Positions 1-8,788 are shown, counted from the first letter of the stretch. The stretch is 26,129 nt of DNA from Ascoidea tarda (nom. inval.) (GCA_030560485.1 JAKTTS010000196.1:1-26129); one strand, 5' to 3'. Program-made: numbers and translations. Notes: a model not told the origin generated them from the letters alone.

Positions 1-460
1 TCTGATTCCAGTTGAATTACAAAGGAAATAAAATCAAATATCGCGGAGACAATCACGTTTGATTACAAACATGATTTTCGAAAAGTTGGCAAAACTAAAT
101 ACGTAAAATCAGTGTCCGGATGTCTGGCGAAACCAGAGTAAAAGAATTACAACTTCCAATGCCGTTGAATGCTGGATGATAATTATTACTCCTCTGCTGA
201 GAATTGAGCCTGTAACAAAATAATCAAGAGCAATGTTGTAACCACTGCGCCAAAACATTCTAAAAAGCTTTCCAAAAATATGGGTTTTTTATAAACCTTA
301 GTTTGAATTTTTTTCAGTTTTTTTTGGTTTTTTTCAGTTTTTTCCACAGAATTGGAAATAAAACCAATCTCCTAACTAATTCATTTAAATCATTATCTGC
401 TTCTTTTGCTTTATCATTAGTTTCTCAATATTCTTTTTTTTCTCCTTTTTTCATGTTAAA
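1..460. other. Left-edge spacer upstream of PEX2
   Basis: No recognised gene lies here. The last 180 bases form the PEX2 upstream region and are rich in T runs (about 297-345 and 431-450), as is common in yeast promoters. A TATA-like stretch, read on the minus strand, lies near 286-298. A 49-codon minus-strand ORF at 109-258 is listed separately. A short hairpin with arms tctgg and ccaga occurs near 122-136. Confidence 0.6.
109..258 (-). CDS. Possible small ORF, 49 aa, unrecognised
   Basis: An ATG at 258 opens 49 codons ending in TGA at 109-111. The product begins MFWRSGYNIALDYF and has a hydrophobic middle (GVIIIIQ, EVVILLLWF), so it could be a small membrane peptide. A TATA-like sequence lies about 30 bases upstream on the same strand. 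I recognise no family. An open frame of this length can arise by chance, so this is recorded as a candidate only. It overlaps a tRNA-like A-box match that was rejected. Confidence 0.18.
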   Translation of the reverse strand: MFWRSGYNIALDYFVTGSILSRGVIIIIQHSTALEVVILLLWFRQTSGH

Positions 461-2356
461 ATGAGTTTTGTTCCTTTTGTCAATATTATATCCAGCAGCT
501 CTATTGTTTCATCTAACAATATTTTTTTTAATCTTAATGATAAATCAGGTTTTATTCAAAAGTCTATTAGTATTTTCGATAATTTATCGAATAATTATAA
601 ATCACCTTTAACAAGAGTAAATCAATTAGACGCAACATTATTAGATCAAGAAATATTCAACTCTTTATTTGAAAAGACTTTATCAATATTCAATAATAAT
701 TTTTATCCAATTTTAAAATTAAATTATTCAAATGAACTTAAGCTATTTTTAAAATCAATACTATTTAAATTCACGATTTGGGATAATTCAACAACTTATG
801 GATTTTTTTTGCAAAATTTAAAATTGATTGTCAATAATAGCAAAGAAAATAAAAATCTTCAAAAATCTACTCAGAATAGTAGAAAGTTAACAAAAAAAAT
901 CAAGATTTTATACTATATATTTTTTATTCTTTTTGAGTATCTTCATGAAAAAATAGAGTTTTACATGTATTCAATGGATGATGATGAGGATGAAGATGAT
1001 GATGAGGATGATGATTATTATCATGAAAACCATGAGACTGAAAACGTTGACGATTACGGATTTAATAGCAATAAAAATAGAAAGAGAAAGCGATCTTTAT
1101 TTAAGAATATAATCAAAAAACTTTTAAGATTTTTTAAACCAATTTTCATGGTTTTCACTAATTTTTACAAGATTTTGAATTTATTCATTTTTTGCAAATT
1201 TTTAATTGATGGGAAATTTCAATCTCTAAATTATTATTTATTAAACATTTCCACAAATATAAATTCAATTGAATTTGATAAGAAAAATAAAGGTAATGTA
1301 TCATTTGAATATCAAAATAGACAATTAATTTGGAATACATTTATAGAATTTTTGATATTTTTTTTGCCTATAATTCAGAAAAATAACAATTCCAAAAACA
1401 AAATTCTTAAAAATTTAAGAAAACAAAATAAAATTTTCTTTAAAAATTCAAAAATTGGAAAATTCATTTCTAAAAATTATTTAAATCAAGGTAATTATGA
1501 TGGTGGTCAAAGTGAATCTAAAAATTTAAAAAAATTGACAAATATTCAATTGTTTAATCATTTAAACCAGTCTCAATGTGCTATCTGTTATCAAAATACA
1601 AATAATTTTAATAATTTGAATTCTTCAAATTCTAATACAAATTCATTGATTGGCAATGATAGTAATTTAAATTTGATTACAAATCCATATATTACAAACT
1701 GTGGTCATATTTATTGTTACATGTGTTTATTGACAAAATTGGAAAGATTTCAATCCGATGAAAGAAATTTGAAAAATTTGAAAAAAATTCATGATCACAA
1801 TCATGCTATAAGCCTCAACACTGGCGGTAATGATGACGATAATGATGACGACAATGATGAACGATGGAGATGTTTAAGATGTTACAAACAAGTTCTTTGG
1901 TGCAAACCCTACGAAGATATAAACCCTGATGCAATAATCGGGATTAGTCTTGATGATTTAGTTGAAATCGAGCAACCTAAAGAGGAGCTTCATGATGATT
2001 CTGGGTCTTATTCTGAGTTTTCGGATCATGATTCCGAAAGTGATGAGGTCGAGGACCACACCCACAACGACATTGAAAGCGATTTTGATGATGAATCGTT
2101 TGATCACATTTCCAGAGGACGACCTTTGTCTGATTCTGAGACAGAAAACAATAATAAAACTGGAGATCATAGCGAAAACACAAGTTCTGGCGACGAAGAG
2201 GATTATGGATACAGTGACAGCGACAATGGTGATGGTGGGAACAGTGGGTTCTTCTCTGACGACGAGGGCCATGGCTTCTTGCAACGAAACCTCACTAACG
2301 AGGACGAGTTGATGGAGTACGAAGAGGATTTCGATCAGGACGAGTTGCAGCTATAA
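461..2356 (+). CDS. PEX2: Peroxisomal RING E3 ligase Pex2
   Basis: Pex2 forms, with Pex10 and Pex12, the peroxisomal membrane ubiquitin-ligase complex that modifies the import receptor Pex5 for recycling. The N-terminal family signature is clear: RVNQLDATLLDQE (about 52-64) and FKFTIWDNSTTYGFFLQNL (about 102-120). Hydrophobic membrane segments follow near 148-165, 222-248 and 290-306. The C3HC4 RING uses C373, C376, C414, H416, C419, C422, C471 and C474. The protein has 631 residues against about 271 in S. cerevisiae. The extra length comes from an Asp/Glu block (about 173-197), Asn-rich and Asp-rich insertions inside the RING loops, and a strongly acidic tail (about 498-631). The ATG at 461 lies about 50 residues before the conserved block, so a slightly later start is possible. 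Family assignment is firm; the role of the extensions is unknown. Confidence 0.93.
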   Translation: MSFVPFVNIISSSSIVSSNNIFFNLNDKSGFIQKSISIFDNLSNNYKSPLTRVNQLDATLLDQEIFNSLFEKTLSIFNNNFYPILKLNYSNELKLFLKSILFKFTIWDNSTTYGFFLQNLKLIVNNSKENKNLQKSTQNSRKLTKKIKILYYIFFILFEYLHEKIEFYMYSMDDDEDEDDDEDDDYYHENHETENVDDYGFNSNKNRKRKRSLFKNIIKKLLRFFKPIFMVFTNFYKILNLFIFCKFLIDGKFQSLNYYLLNISTNINSIEFDKKNKGNVSFEYQNRQLIWNTFIEFLIFFLPIIQKNNNSKNKILKNLRKQNKIFFKNSKIGKFISKNYLNQGNYDGGQSESKNLKKLTNIQLFNHLNQSQCAICYQNTNNFNNLNSSNSNTNSLIGNDSNLNLITNPYITNCGHIYCYMCLLTKLERFQSDERNLKNLKKIHDHNHAISLNTGGNDDDNDDDNDERWRCLRCYKQVLWCKPYEDINPDAIIGISLDDLVEIEQPKEELHDDSGSYSEFSDHDSESDEVEDHTHNDIESDFDDESFDHISRGRPLSDSETENNNKTGDHSENTSSGDEEDYGYSDSDNGDGGNSGFFSDDEGHGFLQRNLTNEDELMEYEEDFDQDELQL

Positions 2357-2456
2357 ACCAGTGCTCTCCTTCTCCTGTTTATAGACAATTCACTGAGAAA
2401 TCAGTGCGAAAATCGCTGTAGAATGTATAAGTTTCGCATCCACTCTCTTGAGCTTC

Positions 2457-2488
2457 TTTTATACCACTTTTATACCATTTTTATACCA
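2457..2488 (+). repeat. Three TTTTATACCA repeats, 11-bp period, in AVT2 promoter
   Basis: The decamer TTTTATACCA occurs at 2457-2466, 2468-2477 and 2479-2488, spaced exactly 11 bp apart. It lies about 165 bp before the AVT2 ATG and about 100 bp after the PEX2 stop. Each copy contains a TATA-like core, so it could serve as a repeated TATA element or be a small tandem duplication. Confidence 0.75.
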
Positions 2489-2653
2489 CCTGTTTTAGGT
2501 TTACCTGTCAATGTAATCTTGTTTCTGTTCACACTTTTCACATAAAAAAAGCTCATGAACTGCTCTTGGTGACACTGCTTCTTCTGCTGCTTTTGCTTCT
2601 TCTTCTCAGAGTCTTTACTTGCTGCAAACCACACAGTGCTCCATATTGTCTTG

Positions 2654-4255
2654 ATGGCCACTACCAAATACTCCAACATCCCTCAATCTGAGCCTGACGA
2701 TGCCAACATAGAGCTACCGGTTGGCATCAACCACACCTCATCTAGCAAAACAACCCACAACACCAACATCAACAACGACTATGACAGCTTTGAGAATTTT
2801 ACAGCTGCATCGGATAATGTGCAGAATAACTCAAGAAACAACGATTCGAACGATAGCTTTGGCATTGAGGAATTTGAAATCGAGGAGAATCAAACGAACG
2901 ACATTATCGAGGATGAAAGTACTAAATCAACACTAAAAATGGCCATGATGAACATGACAAATTCTATTGTTGGTGCTGGAATCATATCTCAAGCCTACTC
3001 TGTTTACAACTGTGGCATCATTGGCTATATCCTTGGATTAGCTATATTGACTGTGCTAGTCGATTGGACAATTCGTTTGATCATCATCAATTCAAAACTA
3101 AGTGGATCAACATCTTATCAAGAAGTTTGTTTTAAATGCTTTGGCAAAAAGGGCAAGATATTGATATTGTTATCTCAGGGATTGTTCGCAGTTGGTGGTG
3201 CAATGGCTTTTTGCATTATTATTGGTGATACAATACCTCATTTTCTAAAATTTATTTTCAAAAAACTAATTGACAAATTCAACTGGTTAAATTTTTTTTT
3301 TGAAAGAAATTTTGTCATTATCATGGTTACATCTTTAATAAGTTATCCACTATCGCTAAGTAGGAATATCTCTGAACTTGGGAAAGCAAGCTTGTTAGCA
3401 TTACTTTCTATGCTAGTTATTGTTTTAATTGTGCTAATCAATGGCCATTTTCTCATTAAAAATGACTTAAAGGGTGTTATTGACAGTAAATGGTTAATTT
3501 TCATTAAATTCGACTCATTGTTTGAGGGATTGAGTGTTATCTCATTTGCATTAGTTTGTCACCACAATAGTTTATTTATTTATCATTCTTTAAAGACTCC
3601 AACATTGGATCGATTCACAAAATTGACTCATTACAGCTGTTTTATTTCTTTAATTTGCTGTGGATTAATGGGTCTTGGTGGCTTCTCAATATTTAGGGAT
3701 AAGGTTAAAGGAAATGTTTTGAATAATTTTCCAAGTGACGATGTCTTAACAAATATTGCAAGATTTTGTTTCGGTTTAAATATGCTAACTACTTTTCCTT
3801 TGGAGATATTTGTTGTTAGAGATGTTATAAAAGATCTTGTATTCATAATTAAAACACCATCAGATATTCTTGAACAAGAGCAACAACAAGAATCTTTTCT
3901 ACCAAATAACACAGATGGAAATGATAATCAAATTTATTCTGATCATGAATTAAGCGATAAACAACATTTTATAATAACCACAGTCTGTGTATTTTTGTCG
4001 ATGAGCGTATCGCTATTTACATGTAATCTTGGTGTGATGTTAGAAATAGTTGGCTCAACTACAGCTTCATTGATGGCATATATTTTCCCTCCTTTGTGCT
4101 ATTTGAAGTTAACAAACAATGGAAATAAAAATTGGAAAGAAAAATTTCCATCTTACTTTACTATAACTTTTGGGTTTATGATTATGTTTATTTCCACATA
4201 TCAAACAATAAAAAAAATACAGAATGATGATGAACAAACCCATTGTGTCGAATAA
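2654..4255 (+). CDS. AVT2: Vacuolar amino-acid transporter, Avt2-like (AAAP family)
   Basis: This is an amino acid/auxin permease-family transporter, closest in my judgement to yeast Avt2, a putative vacuolar amino-acid transporter. After a polar Asn/Ser/Glu-rich N-terminus of about 93 residues comes the signature LKMAMMNMTNSIVGAGI, then IGYILGLAILTVLVDWTIRL and a CIIIGDTIPH segment. About 10-11 hydrophobic helices run to the C-terminus, with a hydrophilic loop (PSDILEQEQQQESFLPNN) before the last ones. The first ATG is at 2654, giving 533 aa. The frame is open further upstream but only from a GTG at 2636, which I do not accept in a yeast nuclear gene. The CDS lies downstream of PEX2 on the same strand with its own promoter repeats. 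Substrate and direction of transport cannot be read from sequence. Confidence 0.87.
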   Translation: MATTKYSNIPQSEPDDANIELPVGINHTSSSKTTHNTNINNDYDSFENFTAASDNVQNNSRNNDSNDSFGIEEFEIEENQTNDIIEDESTKSTLKMAMMNMTNSIVGAGIISQAYSVYNCGIIGYILGLAILTVLVDWTIRLIIINSKLSGSTSYQEVCFKCFGKKGKILILLSQGLFAVGGAMAFCIIIGDTIPHFLKFIFKKLIDKFNWLNFFFERNFVIIMVTSLISYPLSLSRNISELGKASLLALLSMLVIVLIVLINGHFLIKNDLKGVIDSKWLIFIKFDSLFEGLSVISFALVCHHNSLFIYHSLKTPTLDRFTKLTHYSCFISLICCGLMGLGGFSIFRDKVKGNVLNNFPSDDVLTNIARFCFGLNMLTTFPLEIFVVRDVIKDLVFIIKTPSDILEQEQQQESFLPNNTDGNDNQIYSDHELSDKQHFIITTVCVFLSMSVSLFTCNLGVMLEIVGSTTASLMAYIFPPLCYLKLTNNGNKNWKEKFPSYFTITFGFMIMFISTYQTIKKIQNDDEQTHCVE

Positions 4256-4775
4256 AATTTATATTCCTAAAAAATATTGCTGATGGTTTTATTTTTTTTC
4301 GACTATCACTATTATATTATTTGTATGATATTGATATTTAATCTTTCATTTTATTCTTTATGATAATTGCAAAAATTTAATGAACTTATAATTTACAATG
4401 ACTTGTAATTAAAAAAAACAAAAAAAATAAAAAAAACCAACAATCAAATCATCAACAAATATCGATAATGATTAAATAACAGTCTTATTTTACATATTTA
4501 TTCAATTGTTAAAATAAAAATCTAATGAAACTTTGAACATTGAAATGAATATCAATAAAAGTACATATATAAAAAAATTAAATTAATAAATTCAAAAAAA
4601 GTATATTCTAATAGATCACTCAGTAAAATTCAATCAATCTGTATTGGTAACTTTAAAATTGTTTTGTTTTGTTTTGCTGCGCAGAAATTCATCGATAAAA
4701 CATTTCATTTTAATTCTTGGAAGATGGCTTCAATAACACAATTTTGTTTTTGCATAAAAATAAAAATGATACCAG
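4256..4775. other. Convergent spacer AVT2/CUE2
   Basis: This spacer of about 520 bp holds the 3' ends of two convergent genes. It is very AT-rich, with an A-rich tract (about 4408-4436) and three GTTTT units at 4661-4675. I see no coding region or RNA gene in it. Confidence 0.6.
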
Positions 4776-6785
4776 TTATGATTTTTTGTTCCCAATAACT
4801 TCAAATTCGCCAAAATTTTCAGTGAAACAATAACTGTTTTCCTCTAAATATTTCCGGATTAAAACTTTGATTCTAGAATATCCTTTGTCACTATGAAGAC
4901 CTCTCCCTGTTACAATAACTAATGGACCAACAAAATTGTAATATTTATTCTTTGCCATATTGCCATTTTTTTCTCTTAGTTCAAATTCCATCGATTTCCA
5001 TTCCAACAATGCTTCTTCAGTGATTTCTTGAGATTTTGCTAAATTAAATCCATGCAAATCGATTCGTAAGCTTTCTCTGAAATGTTTCATTCTCTCTGTT
5101 TTTAAAAAATCTTGCGAGTTTTGTTGCAATGTACCTATTTGATTTAAATTTTTAGATAACTCTGAGTTGAGATAACTTCTATAAGCACCATTTTTTTCAT
5201 TAACAATTTTATTTGAAAGCTTTTGGTGCTGAAGCTGATGATATTGGATTTTATTATCCAACTTTCTAATGTCCTTTGAACGAAATGATACTGTTGGGTC
5301 ACTTAAACTGTTTCTGTTTGTCTTCAAGTCCTTGATTTTTTTAGTTTCAGTTTTATTTGATTTATAGGAACAATCTATTTGGTTATCATAAGTTTGATCA
5401 GTCCTTTGATTTTCATATATACCAATCAATAATTGCATAACAGATAAAAAATTACCGTTGAAATGTTCCAATGCATTTTGATAAAATTGAAATGGTAAAT
5501 TTAATTTACTAATCTCAGGATTTTGAGTTAAAAATTCTTGTATCTTGATTGATTCATCACTATTACGATTGTATTTATAATTTGATGAATTTGATTCCAA
5601 CATAGGATTGAACTCTGAATTTTTCAATTTTAAATTATTCAAGTCATTGGTTATCTCATTGGTTACCTCATTGGTTTGATCAATCTTAGTAGAATCATTG
5701 TAAGTGTCCAGATGAATATTAATTTTTTTTCTATCTTGAATTCTGCTTCCTTTGATTATTATTTTTTTATGTTTTTGTTGATTTTTGGGTTTTTCCAATT
5801 TCGAAATTTGATTTTGTTCATTTTGAGAAATTTCATTGGAAGAATTTAAAGGAGTTTGAGGGTTAGAACAAGATGGTGAATAATTTGTTGGAAAATCATC
5901 AGGAGTTTTTAAAATTGAGGGTAAAGCTGGTTTTGTGGGAGATGTTGGTTTGAAGGCAAGAGACTCTTTGTTCATGATAATATCAATTAGTGTTTTAGAA
6001 AGATCATTACGATTTTTATGATAGTAATAAGAACATGATTTAATTGGCAATTCCAATAGATTTGATATAATTTCCAATTGGGTATTTATTCCAGACCAGT
6101 ATTTGGGATTTGAATTTGAATTATCAGAACTATCAGAATCTGCAGAATCAAAATTAAAAACATTAATACCTCTGTTGTTAGTGACTAAAACTCTGTTTTT
6201 ATAATTAAATTTTGATTTTGAATTGTTGTTAGTTTTGCTATTGTTACTGTTAATGGTAATTTTATTTTTATTTTTATTTTTGTTTTTATTTTTATTTTTA
6301 TTTTTGTTATTGTTATTGTTATTGTTATTGTTTTGAATGATATCATCTTTAAACGTATTTTGGAAGAGAATTAGTTGGTCTGAGGTCTTGTAAATGTTGG
6401 TTTCATTTAGTTGGTAAAATTGGTTGATTTTTTCTTTTGATACATTTGGAAAGGCTTCCATTAATAAAAGAATATCGGAATCATCTACGATTTCATTTGA
6501 TAGGAAATCACTTGTTTTGTTGATATCGCCTTGAAAGGTGGATAGGACTTCGATTATATGGTCTTTTGGAGTATTTATAAAGACCAGGGAGAGATATTGA
6601 ACGTCGTTAGTGATATCAAGAGTTATTTGGTTTTGAATAGTGATGGAAACCGTATCTTTGAGATCATTTTTGCCAATTTGATTATCAATACTAAAATGGT
6701 TAATATTATCAGGGTTATTAGCATGAATGTGATGAGTATTATCAGAACGATGTAGATCATTTGGGAGGTTATTCTTGGAGATCAT
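4776..6785 (-). CDS. CUE2: Cue2-type no-go-decay endonuclease (CUE/UBA/Smr)
   Basis: Cue2 is the ribosome-associated endonuclease that cuts mRNA at collided ribosomes in no-go decay. The domain order fits: CUE-like domains at about 60-97 and 104-145 (the second with MEAFPNVSKEKI), UBA-like three-helix segments at about 229-272 and 413-458, a helical stretch near 520-570, and a C-terminal Smr domain at about 573-669. The Smr domain holds the DLHG motif (D576, H578) and TGRG (R628), the residues associated with cleavage in this family. The protein has 669 aa against about 443 in S. cerevisiae. Linkers are expanded, including an Asn run followed by alternating Asn-Lys (about 152-175). In-frame CTG codons occur at residue 67, inside the first CUE domain, and at residue 359. 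The ATG at 6785 is preceded by an A-rich leader. Family assignment is strong. Confidence 0.9.
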   Translation of the reverse strand: MISKNNLPNDLHRSDNTHHIHANNPDNINHFSIDNQIGKNDLKDTVSITIQNQITLDITNDVQYLSLVFINTPKDHIIEVLSTFQGDINKTSDFLSNEIVDDSDILLLMEAFPNVSKEKINQFYQLNETNIYKTSDQLILFQNTFKDDIIQNNNNNNNNNKNKNKNKNKNKNKNKITINSNNSKTNNNSKSKFNYKNRVLVTNNRGINVFNFDSADSDSSDNSNSNPKYWSGINTQLEIISNLLELPIKSCSYYYHKNRNDLSKTLIDIIMNKESLAFKPTSPTKPALPSILKTPDDFPTNYSPSCSNPQTPLNSSNEISQNEQNQISKLEKPKNQQKHKKIIIKGSRIQDRKKINIHLDTYNDSTKIDQTNEVTNEITNDLNNLKLKNSEFNPMLESNSSNYKYNRNSDESIKIQEFLTQNPEISKLNLPFQFYQNALEHFNGNFLSVMQLLIGIYENQRTDQTYDNQIDCSYKSNKTETKKIKDLKTNRNSLSDPTVSFRSKDIRKLDNKIQYHQLQHQKLSNKIVNEKNGAYRSYLNSELSKNLNQIGTLQQNSQDFLKTERMKHFRESLRIDLHGFNLAKSQEITEEALLEWKSMEFELREKNGNMAKNKYYNFVGPLVIVTGRGLHSDKGYSRIKVLIRKYLEENSYCFTENFGEFEVIGNKKS
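6245..6333 (-). repeat. Low-complexity Asn/Lys tract in CUE2
   Basis: Short runs of tttttattt and ttattg-type triplet repeats encode an Asn run followed by alternating Lys-Asn residues (about 152-175 of the Cue2-like protein). It sits in the linker after the second CUE domain. Such tracts change length easily by slippage. Confidence 0.8.
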
Positions 6786-7208
6786 TTATTATATTTTTTT
6801 TTTTTTGATTTAATTTGGTTTAATTTTAAGAATGAGATACTAAGGTTATATTGTTAACCATTAAAGAGAGCAAACAAAGGAATTGAAAGAAAATTATAAT
6901 TGGAGTCTTTTATATAGCGAGAAGAGGTATTTGGCATCATATATTTGATAAAAATAAGGGAGTGAAATGTAAAATGGATAGTGAATTAGTTTGGAGTTGG
7001 TTTCAAGAAGTTATCGCAAGATCCAGAGCATTTAAAGAAATAAGTGTGTTGGATAGATTTTAATGAGGTTTAAGATAAAAATTTTTATAAAAAAAATAGA
7101 GTTTGTTGAAGTGGAAACCTTAATGTGTATTTATTGTTTTATTGTTTTATTGTTTTATTTATTTATTCAAAATAAATATACTATGTAAAGAAAAAAAAGA
7201 GAAAGAGA
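6786..7208. other. Spacer between ARO2 3' end and CUE2 promoter
   Basis: About 420 bp separate the ARO2 stop from the CUE2 start; both genes are on the minus strand. An A-rich tract (T run on +, about 6788-6806) immediately precedes the CUE2 ATG. Three tandem ATTGTTTT units at 7133-7156 lie just beyond the ARO2 stop. I see no additional gene. Confidence 0.6.
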
Positions 7209-8372
7209 TTAAAAAACGTTGGAGAAATCTACAACAGAGTGAGCGTATTCTCTGCTTTTTTGAATTAGAAGAGCATCAGCAAGAACTAAGGCAGCCATTG
7301 CTTCTACTATTGGAACAGCTCTGGGGACGACGTTTGGATCGTGTCTTCCTCTTGCTTTTAATACTCCAGGAGCACCATCATAGGTGGCAGTTTCTTGAGG
7401 TTGACTGATTGTTGCAGGAGGTTTGAAGGCTACGTTGAAGTAGATATGTTCACCATTGGAGATACCACCTTGGATACCACCACTGAAGTTCGTTAGGGTT
7501 TTCAAGTTGTATTTGTCGTTTGGATCGTTGGAATCAGTGTTCTTTGAAAACATGTCGTTATGTTCAGAACCCTTAAGAGTTGTGCCATAGAAGCCAGAAC
7601 CAATTTCGAAACCCTTTGTGGCTGGAATGGACAACATGGCATGGGCTAGCATGGCTTCTAGTTTATCAAAGCAGGGTTCACCAAGAGCCTTTGGAACGTT
7701 TCTTATAACGCAGGTTACTACACCACCAATTGAATCTCTTTGAGCCTTTACGGACTCAGTTAGCTTGATTTGTTGTTCAGCGATTTCCTTGTGTGGGCAA
7801 CGAATTGGGTTGAAGTGGTCGACTTGTTCTCTTGTTATGGTGTTGATCAAGTTTTGAAAGTAAGGGGAGCTTGGATCTTTGTCAATGGAGATGTTGCCAA
7901 CGCTTGAGACAAAAGCTACGATTTCCACGTTGTTGGCCAATTTGAGGAATCTTTCAGCGATTGCACCAGCAGCAACTCTTCCTATGGTTTCTCTTGCACT
8001 GGATCTGCCACCACCAGAGGCAGCTTTTATACCGTATTTAAGCAAGTATGTTAGGTCACTGTGTGAAGGTCTTGGGTAGAAATCGGTTTCTGAGTAGTCT
8101 TGTGGGTGGTGGTCTTTATTTTTGACAACCATTGCAATGGGAGTGCCCAAAGTACGACCATTTTCTAGACCTGAATGAATTACAACTTTGTCGTCTTCCT
8201 TTCTTGGAGTGGATAATTTTGATTGACCAGGTCTTCTGCGGTCGAGTTGTGGTTGTATATCAGAGGCATCGAGGTTCATTCCACCGGGAACACCTTCCAC
8301 AATGCAGCCAACAGAGGGACAATGGCTTTCGCCATAGGTTGTGACCTTGAAAAGAGTACCAAACGTAGACAT
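7209..8372 (-). CDS. ARO2: Chorismate synthase
   Basis: Chorismate synthase converts EPSP to chorismate, the last step of the shikimate pathway and the branch point to aromatic amino acids. Fungal enzymes are bifunctional and carry their own NADPH-dependent flavin reductase activity. The 387-aa product (Aro2 is about 376) starts [17 protein letters not shown], with the active-site His17. Other signatures are PSHSD (H104), [19 protein letters not shown] (121-139), the [21 protein letters not shown] block, [13 protein letters not shown], and [11 protein letters not shown] (342-352). The frame is open to 8600, but that upstream part is low-complexity and contains no conserved sequence, so the ATG at 8372 is chosen. 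A Gcn4-type site lies 91 bp upstream. By manual scan the gene has no CTG codon. Confidence 0.96.
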   Translation of the reverse strand: MSTFGTLFKVTTYGESHCPSVGCIVEGVPGGMNLDASDIQPQLDRRRPGQSKLSTPRKEDDKVVIHSGLENGRTLGTPIAMVVKNKDHHPQDYSETDFYPRPSHSDLTYLLKYGIKAASGGGRSSARETIGRVAAGAIAERFLKLANNVEIVAFVSSVGNISIDKDPSSPYFQNLINTITREQVDHFNPIRCPHKEIAEQQIKLTESVKAQRDSIGGVVTCVIRNVPKALGEPCFDKLEAMLAHAMLSIPATKGFEIGSGFYGTTLKGSEHNDMFSKNTDSNDPNDKYNLKTLTNFSGGIQGGISNGEHIYFNVAFKPPATISQPQETATYDGAPGVLKARGRHDPNVVPRAVPIVEAMAALVLADALLIQKSREYAHSVVDFSNVF

Positions 8373-8462
8373 TGTGAGGAGGAGTGAAGATATGGGTATT
8401 GTTGACAGTGTTGTTGATGGTGTTGATGGTGAACTGAATAACCGAAACAGTGCAGTGAAAAA

Positions 8463-8469
8463 TGAGTCA
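8463..8469. promoter_or_regulatory. Gcn4/AP-1 site TGAGTCA
   Basis: The heptamer TGAGTCA matches the Gcn4 binding sequence exactly and lies 91 bp upstream of the ARO2 ATG. Control by general amino-acid starvation is expected for an aromatic amino-acid gene. A related near-palindrome, TCACTGAGTGA, follows at 8501-8511. Confidence 0.65.
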
Positions 8470-8586
8470 AAAAAAGGAAAAAAAAAGCAGAAAAAAAAAC
8501 TCACTGAGTGAAAGTCGAACCAAAGACTTTTCAAAGTACAAGACCAGCGGTGAGGTTCTGTTCCGAAAAGAGAAAGTGCGTTATTT

Positions 8587-8595
8587 GCGGGTAAC
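8587..8595 (-). promoter_or_regulatory. Reb1-type site GTTACCCGC
   Basis: The minus strand reads GTTACCCGC, a full match to the Reb1 consensus RTTACCCGS. It sits about 215 bp from ARO2 and 195 bp from RPL9. General regulatory factors of this type keep divergent promoters free of nucleosomes in yeasts. Confidence 0.6.
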
Positions 8596-8720
8596 GGCAA
8601 GAGTAAAAAATGTTTGGGTTTTTCTCTTGGTGAAATTTTTCAGAAGGGAAAACGGAGGGAGAAATTGGAGTTGTATATTAATGTGGGTTTGTATCAAGGC
8701 TTTCTCTTTCTTTTCACCAG

Positions 8721-8732
8721 ACACCAGTACAT
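8721..8732 (+). promoter_or_regulatory. Rap1-like site before RPL9
   Basis: ACACCAGTACAT differs at one position from the Rap1 core ACACCCGTACAT used in many ribosomal-protein promoters. It lies only about 57 bp from the ATG, closer than usual, so it may instead be part of the initiation region. Confidence 0.35.
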
Positions 8733-8747
8733 TGTATAATATTGTAT

Positions 8748-8779
8748 AGTAACACAGTAACACAGTAACACAGTAACAC
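8748..8779 (+). repeat. Four perfect 8-bp repeats in RPL9 leader
   Basis: The unit AGTAACAC occurs four times without change at 8748-8755, 8756-8763, 8764-8771 and 8772-8779, followed by a partial copy. The array ends nine bases before the RPL9 ATG, so it probably lies wholly in the 5' leader of the mRNA. Confidence 0.85.
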
Positions 8780-8788
8780 AGGACTAAA

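Larger units (their letters stand above)
8373..8788. promoter_or_regulatory. Shared divergent promoter ARO2/RPL9
   Basis: This 416-bp region lies between two divergently transcribed start codons. It holds a Gcn4-type heptamer close to ARO2, a perfect Reb1-type site near the middle, a Rap1-like site close to RPL9, and an 8-bp tandem repeat in the RPL9 leader. The order suggests that a central nucleosome-free region made by a general regulatory factor serves both genes. That role is inferred from motif matches alone. Confidence 0.7.

Noticed and set aside
180-262. tRNA-like A-box (TGGCGCAGTGG) and B-box-like GGCTCAATTCT on the minus strand, about 42 bp apart
   Set aside because: The D, T and acceptor stems do not pair and no complete cloverleaf can be drawn, so I treat it as a chance match.
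8500-8575. Second tRNA-like B-box (GGTTCGACTTT, minus) followed by a T run
   Set aside because: The T stem does not pair and no matching A-box or acceptor exists at the right distance.
8558-8578. Possible centromere element III (TTCCGAAAAG)
   Set aside because: No element I (RTCACRTG) or AT-rich element II lies at the required distance.
8373-8600. 76-residue N-terminal extension of ARO2 in open frame
   Set aside because: Its sequence is Phe/Ser-rich with no family similarity, it overlaps the Gcn4 and Reb1 promoter sites, and chorismate synthase starts at MSTFG.
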